The notes under the pieces are model-generated. The model was not told the DNA's origin and did no database searches. It saw only the letters and a list, made by a program, of their open reading frames with translations. This document shows, piece by piece, positions 1 to 8,952 of a stretch of 64,000 nt of DNA. The position numbers and the translations under genes are program-made. The stretch is from positions 1 through 64,000 of the forward strand of contig JAFWGI010000012.1 in the NCBI GenBank assembly GCA_017512425.1, in the 5' to 3' direction. This stretch comes from Hyphomicrobium sp. (GTDB lineage Bacteria; Pseudomonadota; Alphaproteobacteria; Rhizobiales; Hyphomicrobiaceae). Every line of letters begins with the position of its first letter. The first letter of the stretch is position 1.

Positions 1-1
1 C

Positions 2-784
2 ACCCTCGCCGATGGGACGCGCACAAAGTTGCGAGCTGGCGATCTTGCCCTTGTTCCCGGCGGCGCTGGCCATTTGCTGTCGAGCAGCGAAACCGTTGAA
101 GGGCAACCGCTTGGCGATGTCATACAGCAAGCAGGCTTCACCGGCTCGGGGCCGTTCATCGTCGGGAGCGGCGAAGCCGGCGAATCCTGCCAAATGGTAT
201 GCGGCCATTTCTCCTTTGCCGATGGTGCAGACCACCCGTTGCTACGTTCGATACCGGACTTGTTGCATGTTACCGCAGCGGACCGTGCATCACGGCCCAT
301 GCTTGACGACGTTCTGCGCCTGCTTGTGCGCCGCATGTTTGAGGGCGAACCGGGAGCCACAGCTAGCGTCAGCCGCCTGTCCGAGGTGCTGTTCATCGAG
401 GCGATACACGCCGGCATCGCGCAGGCGCCCGAAATCAGCCGTTTGATTTCCGCTGTCTACGACCCTCAGATCGGCAAGGCACTCAGCCTCATTCACGGTG
501 ATGTCGCCCATGGATGGACTGTCGAAAGCCTAGCGGCGGCCGTGGGGATGTCGCGCAGCCGCTTTGCCGAGCGCTTTCGCGAGCTGGTTGGCAGTGGCCC
601 GATGGCGTATATAGTGGACTGGAGGCTTCAGCGTGCGCTCAACCTACTCGCGGAAAGCAATGTCCCGATAAAGACGGTTGCCAATCGCGTTGGCTATCGC
701 TCGGCTGCCGCTTTCACGCGCGCGTTTTCAGAGCGCTTCGGCTGTTCGCCCAAAGAGCGAAGGATGAGCAGCAACGCAGCGTAG
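2..784 (+). CDS. AraC-family transcriptional regulator, 5' end cut by the window edge
   Basis: The reading frame is already open at the window's left edge, so the N-terminus is missing and about 260 residues remain. The first part has a cupin-like stretch (LRAGDLALVPGG) typical of AraC proteins with an N-terminal cupin_6 sensor domain. The last ~100 residues carry the two AraC helix-turn-helix units (TVESLAAAVGMSRSRFAERF and IKTVANRVGYRSAAAFTRAF). Regulators of this type usually control nearby oxidoreductase or stress genes, but the likely target lies outside the window. It belongs to the accessory segment left of the integrase, not to the photosynthesis cluster. The family assignment is firm; the ligand and target are unknown. 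Confidence 0.85.
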   Translation, partial: TLADGTRTKLRAGDLALVPGGAGHLLSSSETVEGQPLGDVIQQAGFTGSGPFIVGSGEAGESCQMVCGHFSFADGADHPLLRSIPDLLHVTAADRASRPMLDDVLRLLVRRMFEGEPGATASVSRLSEVLFIEAIHAGIAQAPEISRLISAVYDPQIGKALSLIHGDVAHGWTVESLAAAVGMSRSRFAERFRELVGSGPMAYIVDWRLQRALNLLAESNVPIKTVANRVGYRSAAAFTRAFSERFGCSPKERRMSSNAA

Positions 785-993
785 AAGTGGCGAAGCCATC
801 GCGGTCGACCGCATAAACTAATTCTTGCTTTTGCTTAATCAACTCGTCGAGCCTGTTCATGACTTTTAGAATATTGATGTATTTTCCCGAATTCAAACTA
901 TTGATAGGCGATCTAATCAGCCGGTGACGAAAGATACGGCAAATGCTGCATCTGAGCAATAGGGTGGTGCATGGGCGTCAGACCTGAATACGC

Positions 994-1524
994 CTAGGGT
1001 CCCGCATCCTCGAGCAATTCCAGTCGCCGCGTGAAGTTATCAGGCTCCCCGACATGCAACTCGAGAAAGCGATTGGCCTCTTTGACAATCCGCGCCTCTA
1101 CCACCGCTTCGCGGTCGATTCTTGCCTGGGCGTGGAGCCACTCGGTGACTTCCAGCCAATCCCAGAGAGGACTGTTGGAGGTGACGCGCGCAACCGGACT
1201 GGGGAAGCCCGAGCCCCGTTCCGCCTTGGTATAGAGCGAGATCGCCTGACGGGTGAGGCCTGAGCGCTCGGCAATATCACTGAGGTTCACCAGATAATCC
1301 GGCTCGACCCGTTCGATCTTGGCACCCGTTTGGAGTATATCCTTATAAGCGGTTGTAACAGCTTTGGAAAATGACACAGCTTCACGGGCGAACTCGGCGA
1401 TGATCACGCCCTTCTGGAACGAAAGCGTCGCGTCGTCGCAACCGGCCTCGAAGAAGCGATCTTCGTAGCCGTCCGCCTCGGGATCGAGGCCGGAGGCTAC
1501 AATGGTGAACTCATGCGTCTTCAT
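994..1524 (-). CDS. helix-turn-helix protein of a two-gene toxin-antitoxin-like operon
   Basis: A protein of about 176 residues read from the internal ATG (MKTHEF), which has a GGAG ribosome site about 8 bases upstream; the longer open frame begins ten codons earlier. The N-terminal half is acidic with an alpha/beta look. Around residues 85-110 the segment LSDIAERSGLTRQAISLYTK resembles a MerR/XRE helix-turn-helix. It follows a 77-residue basic protein by only 5 bases on the same strand. From memory, similar pairs occur in alphaproteobacterial accessory regions. The DNA-binding partner would be the antitoxin or autoregulator, and a palindrome upstream of the operon supports that. Toxin-antitoxin function is inference, not shown. 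Confidence 0.6.
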   Translation of the reverse strand: MKTHEFTIVASGLDPEADGYEDRFFEAGCDDATLSFQKGVIIAEFAREAVSFSKAVTTAYKDILQTGAKIERVEPDYLVNLSDIAERSGLTRQAISLYTKAERGSGFPSPVARVTSNSPLWDWLEVTEWLHAQARIDREAVVEARIVKEANRFLELHVGEPDNFTRRLELLEDAGP

Positions 1525-1529
1525 CTCAC

Positions 1530-1763
1530 TCACTCCGCTTGCCCGTGCGGGCACCGCGCCACATCCCGTCGTATAGCCTTGGCATGGTTCTCCGCATTAC
1601 GCGGCGTGCTCCATACCGAGACCATGCAACCGTCCCGGTCAGCCCAAGCGCAGTAGAGCCGCCCCCAGGCGTGGCCACTGATCGGAACGACCCGCCAGCC
1701 CAGCGTTTCCGCATGGGCAACAGCCGCTTCAATCTCCTTGTTCGGATGGCGTGGCCTAGCCAT
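1530..1763 (-). CDS. small basic protein, candidate toxin (HicA-like in size)
   Basis: A 77-residue protein with an excellent ribosome site (AAGGAGG, 8 bases before the ATG). The core HAWGRLYCAWADRDGC and a conserved-looking tail (CPHG) are its recognisable marks. It starts with a basic helix (RHPNKEIEAAVAHAETLGWRVVP) reminiscent of HicA mRNA interferases, which are small dsRBD-fold proteins with one catalytic His; a His is present in the GHAWGR segment. It is the first gene of the operon, followed 5 bases later by the helix-turn-helix protein. The arrangement (small basic protein, then DNA-binding protein, palindromic operator before both) fits a type II toxin-antitoxin pair. The HicA relationship is a guess from size and layout. 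Confidence 0.55.
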   Translation of the reverse strand: MARPRHPNKEIEAAVAHAETLGWRVVPISGHAWGRLYCAWADRDGCMVSVWSTPRNAENHAKAIRRDVARCPHGQAE

Positions 1764-1787
1764 TCAACCGACCTCCTTATCGCCATT

Positions 1788-1807
1788 CCGTTGACAAATG
1801 TCAACGG
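1788..1807. promoter_or_regulatory. perfect palindrome, likely operator of the small two-gene operon
   Basis: CCGTTGACAAATGTCAACGG is a perfect 9-bp inverted repeat with a 2-base centre. It ends 25 bases before the start codon of the 77-residue gene (minus strand). On the minus strand it contains TTGACA, a consensus -35 box, so a protein bound here would block the promoter. This is what an autoregulated toxin-antitoxin operon would be expected to carry. Confidence 0.6.
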
Positions 1808-1915
1808 CATTTGCGGTGCTGCTTTGTTGCACTGCCCTGCTGCTCCGCTGCGTTCATCGTGGGCCAAGAGGCGCAGCAAGCCATGGGCTGGAATCAGACC
1901 TGGCGTTTCATTGGC

Positions 1916-3142
1916 CTATGTCGACAGGAGTGACTGCAGCTTCGCGTCCCACGCATCCAGAGCGGTGCGCTTCTCGTCGTCATATTTGTAGCGGTTGTAG
2001 ATCCCCGCGACCCCTGCCCTTGTTCCGCTGATATGGTTGAGCACGCTTTCTGTAACTTCGACGGGGACCCTCAGCGACTGAAGATGGGTTGCGCCGGTTC
2101 GGCGGATATCGTGCAGCCGCCAGTTCGGAACCTCCACCTCTGCTGGGTCACCTCCCTCCTCGACCTGCTTCGCCTTCAGATAGGCAATCATGTCTTTGTG
2201 GAGCGCCGCCCTTCCCTTGAAGAATCCCGAGACGGGGGTCGTGCCGGTGGTCGTGAATACGAGGCCCTTGCGCTTTGGGCCCAGCAGCTGCAGCTCTGCC
2301 AAAGCGAGGCTTGTCAGCGGTATGACATGTTCCTGGTCATTCTTTGCCCGATCGGCCGGCAAGGTCCATCGGCGTGCATCGAGGTCGATTTCGGACCAGT
2401 CCATCTCGGCAACTTCCTGACGCCGTTGCATCGTCAGGATCAGCATCCGCACAAAGGGCCCCCAAGGCCATCCGGAATTCTCGGTCGCCCTCCACAAGGC
2501 GACGATCTCCTCGTCACTCAGCACCCGACGGCGCGAAGGGACGGCCTTTGGCGCTTTCATCCCGGCCAGCGGCGAGACTTCGATATCCTGTCGGTCGGTC
2601 GCCCAGTTGAATAGCTTGCGCAGCAGCGAGTGGATCTCCTTGCGCCGCGCCGGGCGATCGGAATACTCGTCCAGCACCTTCACGATGTCAGCGCGGGTGA
2701 TCTCATGGACGGGGCGATTGCCCCAGCGGGGAATAAACACGTTGTTGATCGTGCAATTCGCCGAGCCCCATGTCCCCCGCCAGTTCGGCTTGAGATAGAG
2801 CTCGACGAACCTCTCGCTGTACGTCCGAAAGTTCAGTGTCTCCTTTTTACGCTTCGCTTCACGCTTGGCTTCGACCGGGTCGATGCCCTGATAGACTTGG
2901 ACCAGCAGCCGCTCGGCTTCCTTTCGTGCCGTGGCAGGCGTCCATGGGCTACCAACGGGCCCGATTGTCTTGCGGCGCGCAGGCCCGCCGTCGACACGAT
3001 ATTGGAACACAAAGGACTGTGCTCCTTTTGGCGTGATGCGAAGTCCGAAGCCCTTCAGGCGGGGGTCCCACACGTAAATGTCGCGGTGCGGGTCCGGTAT
3101 GACAGACTGGATTGTTCGCAATGTGATTGACTGATTCGGCAT
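1916..3142 (-). CDS. tyrosine recombinase / integrase with N-terminal DUF4102 arm-binding domain
   Basis: About 408 residues from the ATG of MPNQSITLRT; a GTG six codons upstream is an alternative start. The N-terminus (WDPRLKGFGLRITPKGAQSF) is the DUF4102 arm-binding domain seen in P4-like and genomic-island integrases. A SAM-like core-binding domain follows, then the catalytic domain with Arg in TMQRRQEVAEMDW, the HxxR box (LHDIRRTGATHL), a second His (NHISG) and the nucleophilic Tyr in GIYNRY. All catalytic residues are present, so the enzyme looks active. Its 5' end faces the broken 3' end of bchB about 160 bases away, the usual place for an integrase beside its own attachment site. It is the likely agent of the bchB disruption. 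Confidence 0.9.
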   Translation of the reverse strand: MPNQSITLRTIQSVIPDPHRDIYVWDPRLKGFGLRITPKGAQSFVFQYRVDGGPARRKTIGPVGSPWTPATARKEAERLLVQVYQGIDPVEAKREAKRKKETLNFRTYSERFVELYLKPNWRGTWGSANCTINNVFIPRWGNRPVHEITRADIVKVLDEYSDRPARRKEIHSLLRKLFNWATDRQDIEVSPLAGMKAPKAVPSRRRVLSDEEIVALWRATENSGWPWGPFVRMLILTMQRRQEVAEMDWSEIDLDARRWTLPADRAKNDQEHVIPLTSLALAELQLLGPKRKGLVFTTTGTTPVSGFFKGRAALHKDMIAYLKAKQVEEGGDPAEVEVPNWRLHDIRRTGATHLQSLRVPVEVTESVLNHISGTRAGVAGIYNRYKYDDEKRTALDAWDAKLQSLLST

Positions 3143-3157
3143 GATCTGGCGCTCGTC

Positions 3158-3177
3158 CACGTAATCGCCACGTAATC
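3158..3177. repeat. tandem 9-bp direct repeat, possible integrase arm site
   Basis: CACGTAATC occurs twice, at 3158-3166 and 3169-3177, just upstream of the integrase start and between it and the bchB junction. The word GCGTAG also recurs nearby, at about 3194, 3251 and 3259. Short direct repeats beside an integrase gene are typical arm-type binding sites at an attachment site. The role is inferred from position only. Confidence 0.4.
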
Positions 3178-3224
3178 AGATGTCGGGATTACGATGGCGT
3201 AGCGAAGGGTAATCCACGGCGGAT

Positions 3225-4346
3225 TTATTCCAACCGTTTCAAGCCCTTGAGCGTAGTTTGGCGTAGTATTGGAAAGGAACGAAAAGGGTCCAAAGCTCCG
3301 CTCTTAATCAGCGCTTCGATGCCATACTCTTCGGCCGCTGCGCGAACCTCACGCGCAAACTCGCGCGAATATGTTCCAAGACCGACGACGGCAAACCCGA
3401 GTTCTTTCGCTGCAACGCGCGCGGCAGCGATGGCGTGCGATGCATCGGCAAAAATGAAGACACGCTTGCCGGTGAGATAGGTCGAATCGACGGAGCGCGA
3501 GTACCACGGCAGCCGCGATTGCGGAGCAGCCAAGACGGCGCGCGCATCGATGCCCGTCAGCGCCGCAACTTCTTCCACGAACGCGCGCGTCGCGCCGACG
3601 CCGATGGGTACGGTCGAGGTGTACGGTTGTCCGAATTTGCGTTTCAGCCACTGAGCCGCTTGCAGCGCAATTTCGGGGTACAAGACGACGTTGAAGTCTG
3701 CGTCGCCGAGCCGCGCGATATCTGCAGCCGTGCTGCCGTAAGGCGCGATGACATTCACGTCGATGCCAAGCTGCGCGAGCAACGATGATATTTCTTTGAT
3801 GTCATCGCGATGGCGGAAGCCGAGTGCCGTTGGTCCGAGAATGTTGCACTGAGGCCGCTTGTCCGCATTCGCGCCGGGACGTTTGCCAGCTGACGACTCC
3901 GCAGCCGGTCGTGCGAGCGCGCGCACCAGCTGATAGAACGTCTCAGCGGCGCCCCAGTTTTCTTTCTTTTGGTACGCAGGCAATTCGAGTGGAACGACGG
4001 GGATCGGTAACGCGAGGGCTTGCGCCAGCCCACCGGGATCGTCTTGGATGAGTTCGGCGGTGCACGACGCGCCAACAAGCATGACGTCCGGATGAAACCG
4101 TTCATAAGCGTTGCGTGCGGTCGTCTTAAACAGCTCTGCAGTGTCGCCGCCGAGATCGCGCGCTTGGAATGTCGTATACGTTACCGGCGGACGCGCATCG
4201 CGCCGTTCGATCATCGTGAACAGCAAATCCGCATAGGTATCGCCTTGCGGGGCGTGCAAGACATAATGCACGCCGTCCATCGCCGTTGCGATCCGCATTG
4301 CACCGATGTGCGGCGGCCCCTCGTATGTCCAGAGTGTCAATTGCAT
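3225..4346 (-). pseudogene. bchB: bchB, light-independent protochlorophyllide reductase subunit B, 3' end lost
   Basis: BchB with BchN forms the catalytic NB component of DPOR, which reduces protochlorophyllide in the dark using electrons from BchL. The first ~347 residues match the family very well: [13 protein letters not shown], the [4Fe-4S] ligand Asp36 in APQGDTYAD, Cys95 in GASCTAEL, and [12 protein letters not shown] containing the catalytic Asp (Asp287 here). After GIEALI (codon ending near 3306) the sequence becomes unrelated and stops 26 residues later. BchB is normally about 510-525 residues, so roughly 150-170 C-terminal residues are missing, including the domain that completes the substrate pocket. 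The unrelated tail runs into integrase-linked DNA. The retained part shows no decay, so the break is probably recent or reversible. The product as encoded should not work. Confidence 0.9.
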
Positions 4347-4348
4347 CT

Positions 4349-6171
<1,823 letters not shown>

Positions 6172-6247
6172 AGCGTGCCGTCTCCCCTCGTCCACGCACC
6201 ATGCGGTGTCACCGTGTTGAGGTGAACTATGGACCAGAGAATGAGAA

Positions 6248-6281
6248 TGTCAATCTAGCTTGACGTAAATTCCACTTTACA
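6248..6281. promoter_or_regulatory. two overlapping near-consensus PpsR boxes between bchF and aerR
   Basis: TGT-N12-ACG spans 6248-6265 and CGT-N12-ACA spans 6264-6281. Each differs by one base from the PpsR/CrtJ consensus TGT-N12-ACA. They lie between the divergent bchFNB and aerR transcripts, where a PpsR operator is expected. Confidence 0.6.
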
Positions 6282-6469
6282 CGACGCGCATGGCGCGCTT
6301 TTATATCGCAGTTGGTTGTGGCGCGAGCTTTCGCGACGTGATTAACTCCTGTGCACAAGCATCATTAGAAAAAACAACGCAACGGGTGAGGACGCGACCA
6401 GCCAAACTTGGAAGTTTCTGCGCAAATGCAGTGTTTTCGGGCTTTGCTGCGGACGAGGGAGGCACTCCG

Positions 6470-7354
6470 ATGACAAGCGCAAGGCACCTGATAGAGGTGA
6501 TGAGCCAAATTGGAGGATGCGATAGCGGGGTATTCGCGCCTGCGCCGAGCAATCGCTATTCTCCGAGCGTATCGAAGCGCCGTCAGGCTTTATTGGCGCA
6601 GACGATCGAAACCGAAATCATTCCGCGTCTAATGCTGGCGCACCGGCAAAGTCCGGAAGAAATCAAGTCTCGCCGCAAGAAGCGTCGGTCATTCGAGACG
6701 TCAGAGATCATAGAGTTTTCGCGTCTGGTCGTTGTGCACGACGTCGCCGTCGCGAGCGCCTTTGTTGATGCGGTTACAAAGCAGGGTGCAACGCTCGAGC
6801 AAATTTTCACGCAGCTATTTACGCCGGCTGCGCGCTATCTCGGTGAACAATGGACCGAAGATCGTTGCACATTCTCCGAAGTCACGATTGGCCTGGCGCG
6901 AATTCAGCAGCTTGTTCATGAGTTTAGTCCGTTCTTTGAAGCCGAAGGCGGCGCCCGTCCGATCGGCAAATCGGCGCTGTTGGCCCCCATGCCAGGTGAG
7001 CAGCATAGCCTTGGCATTTTGATCGTCGAAGAGTTCTTCCGGCGTGCCGGATGGGACGTATGGGTTCCGCTCGGCATTTCGCAGTCAGAGCTGCTCAACC
7101 TTGTTTCAAGCGAACGGTTTGACGTTGCTGGGTTTTCGGTGAGTGGCGAGGGCTTGCTGGATCGCATTGCATCGGGTATCCAAGACGTCCGCAAGGCGTC
7201 AGCAAATCCTGACATCGCTGTCATGGTGGGTGGACGGTTTTTCAACGAGAATCCGCAGTACGTCGGGCAAGTTGGCGCCGACATTACGGATCTTGATGGA
7301 AGCCAAGCCGTCGTTCGGCTTGAAGGGTTGTCGACGCGGTTGCGCTCCATGTGA
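6470..7354 (+). CDS. aerR: AerR/PpaA cobalamin-binding antirepressor of photosynthesis genes
   Basis: AerR (PpaA) binds B12 and modulates the repressor PpsR. The ATG at 6470 is preferred over the open frame from 6290 because GAGGGAGG lies 8 bases before it, giving 294 residues. A coiled, basic N-terminal part is followed by a B12-binding-like region: WTEDRCTFSEVTIGLARIQQL (residues 128-148), then GEQHSLGILIVEEFFRRAGW, with His179 at the position of the cobalamin-ligating His of AerR, then VGGRFFNENPQYV. Its place directly before ppsR is the classic aerR-ppsR arrangement. Starting at 6470 leaves a leader of about 190 bases after the PpsR boxes, which could allow extra regulation. Confidence 0.85.
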   Translation: MTSARHLIEVMSQIGGCDSGVFAPAPSNRYSPSVSKRRQALLAQTIETEIIPRLMLAHRQSPEEIKSRRKKRRSFETSEIIEFSRLVVVHDVAVASAFVDAVTKQGATLEQIFTQLFTPAARYLGEQWTEDRCTFSEVTIGLARIQQLVHEFSPFFEAEGGARPIGKSALLAPMPGEQHSLGILIVEEFFRRAGWDVWVPLGISQSELLNLVSSERFDVAGFSVSGEGLLDRIASGIQDVRKASANPDIAVMVGGRFFNENPQYVGQVGADITDLDGSQAVVRLEGLSTRLRSM

Positions 7355-7397
7355 CGGTTCATGGAGAGGCCGTGTCGTTTGAAGGTCAGGTTTCGTT

Positions 7398-8831
7398 ATG
7401 GCGCCGCGCGGCTTGCAAAACTCAGCAGACAATTTTCGCGCTCCCAAGAAAACTCTGGGAAGTCTTGATGCGGATGCAGCAGCCCGTTTGATCGCCGCCG
7501 CAGGCGATATCGCCCTGATCATCGACAAAAAGGGCGTTATCCGCGACGTCGCATTCGCGGACAGCGATCTTGCAAAGCATGGATTCGACGATTGGCTCGG
7601 CCAACGCTGGGAAGACGTCGTCACATCCGAGAGCCGCGTAAAAGTCGAAGATCTGATCAAGCATGCATCCAGCAGTGCGACGCCGCGCTGGCGGCAGGTC
7701 AATCACCCATCGCCACGCGGATCTGACATTCCTGTCCAATATTGCGCCGTTGAGGTTGGCGATGACGGGCGCATCGTAGCAGTCGGTCGCGATCTGAGGA
7801 CGCTGGCGAGTTTACAGCAGCGGCTTGTCGACACCCAGCAGACGATTGAGCGCGAGTATGCCCGTGTCCGTCATTCTGAAACGCGCTACCGTCTGTTGTT
7901 CCAAATCACGTCAGAGCCGGTGCTGATCGTCGACGGGATGTCGTCTCTGGTCATCGAAGCGAACGCCTCTGCGAGCCGCGTCCTCGGCAAGCCCGTCAAA
8001 AAACTTTCCGGCCGTTCGTTCCCTGAGCTTTTTGACTCTGAAAGCGTCAAAAAAGTTCAAGAAAATATAGCGTCTGTGCGTGCCGCGGGGCGCGCCGACC
8101 CCGTCACTGCGAAACTCGCCGACAGCAAAGCCGAAGTCGTTGTCTCAGCTTCGGCGTTTCGCCAGGACGGCTCGCTGCTGTTGCTTGTCCGCATGGTGTC
8201 GAGCTCGCAGGACGTTAGCGCTGGATCACGCACGCGCCTCTTCGACGTCGTGCAGAAGCTCCCCGACGGATTTGTCGTCACCGACCTTGATTGCAACATT
8301 CTGTCGGCCAACGATGCGTTCCTCGAACTCATTCAAGCTGGGTCGTTAGAGCAGGTTCTGTCGCAGAAGCTCGGTAAGTGGGTCGGCCGGCACGCGATGG
8401 AATTCAGCGTGCTCGTGACCAATTTGCGTGAGCACGGAACCGTCCGGCATTTCTTCACGTTGTTGCGCGGCGAATTCGATTCATCCGAAGAGGTCGAGAT
8501 TTCGGCCGTGGCCGTGACGAGCGGTGAGCAGCCTTGTCTCGGGTTCACGGTGCGCGGCGTCAGCCGGCGTCCAGATATCCTGGTCAACGGACGTCGCGAG
8601 CTTCCGCGTTCTGTCGAGCAGCTGACGCAGCTTGTCGGTCGCGTAGCGTTGCGCGATCTGGTGCGCGAGTCGACCGACGTCATCGAGCGTCTGTGCATCG
8701 AGGCGGCGTTGGAATTGACGGGCGATAATCGCGCGTCGGCGGCCGATATGCTGGGTCTGAGCCGGCAAAGTCTGTACTCGAAGCTCCGCCGTCATGGCCT
8801 GGGCGACCTCGATTCCGACGTTGGAGTCTGA
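7398..8831 (+). CDS. ppsR: PpsR/CrtJ transcriptional repressor of photosynthesis genes
   Basis: A 477-residue regulator that represses bch, crt and puc genes under oxygen. Domains in order: an N-terminal PAS-like domain (~30-130), a linker helix, PAS1 (~160-265), PAS2 (~278-400) and a C-terminal Fis-type helix-turn-helix (RASAADMLGLSRQSLYSKLRRHGL). The redox cysteine before the HTH is kept as Cys433 (ERLCIEAALELTGDN), equivalent to Cys424 of Rhodobacter sphaeroides. By rough alignment the position of the second classic cysteine (Cys251) is not cysteine, so the intramolecular disulfide model may not apply; Cys116 and Cys299 are other candidates. It follows aerR by 43 bases. Matching operators appear before several genes in this window. 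Confidence 0.92.
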   Translation: MAPRGLQNSADNFRAPKKTLGSLDADAAARLIAAAGDIALIIDKKGVIRDVAFADSDLAKHGFDDWLGQRWEDVVTSESRVKVEDLIKHASSSATPRWRQVNHPSPRGSDIPVQYCAVEVGDDGRIVAVGRDLRTLASLQQRLVDTQQTIEREYARVRHSETRYRLLFQITSEPVLIVDGMSSLVIEANASASRVLGKPVKKLSGRSFPELFDSESVKKVQENIASVRAAGRADPVTAKLADSKAEVVVSASAFRQDGSLLLLVRMVSSSQDVSAGSRTRLFDVVQKLPDGFVVTDLDCNILSANDAFLELIQAGSLEQVLSQKLGKWVGRHAMEFSVLVTNLREHGTVRHFFTLLRGEFDSSEEVEISAVAVTSGEQPCLGFTVRGVSRRPDILVNGRRELPRSVEQLTQLVGRVALRDLVRESTDVIERLCIEAALELTGDNRASAADMLGLSRQSLYSKLRRHGLGDLDSDVGV

Positions 8832-8905
8832 CGCGCGGTGATTTTCGCGCGGGCGTTGCGCACCGCCGATAGCGCGCGAACTGTAAAATTTATCATCGAA
8901 AATTA

Positions 8906-8923
8906 TGTAAAGTAAAATTGACA
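8906..8923. promoter_or_regulatory. consensus PpsR box overlapping the bchG promoter
   Basis: TGT-N12-ACA with exact spacing. Its right half forms a consensus -35 box, TTGACA (8918-8923); 17 bases later TACGCT (8941-8946) can serve as -10. Binding here would occlude RNA polymerase. Transcription would then begin almost at the bchG ATG at 8953. Confidence 0.7.
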
Positions 8924-8952
8924 TACTATGCGCCGCGACCTACGCTTGTGTG

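Noticed and set aside
714..959. Minus-strand open frame overlapping the AraC gene end
   Set aside because: No ribosome site and no protein-like composition; it is the complement of AraC coding sequence and A/T-rich spacer.
1526..1879. Alternative minus-strand frame across the 77-residue gene and the palindrome
   Set aside because: The 77-residue frame has a far better ribosome site and a conserved-looking sequence; this longer frame reads through the operator.
3225..3310. The altered bchB tail as a natural short BchB variant
   Set aside because: The match to BchB ends abruptly within a conserved region and the tail is adjacent to an integrase; truncation is the better explanation.
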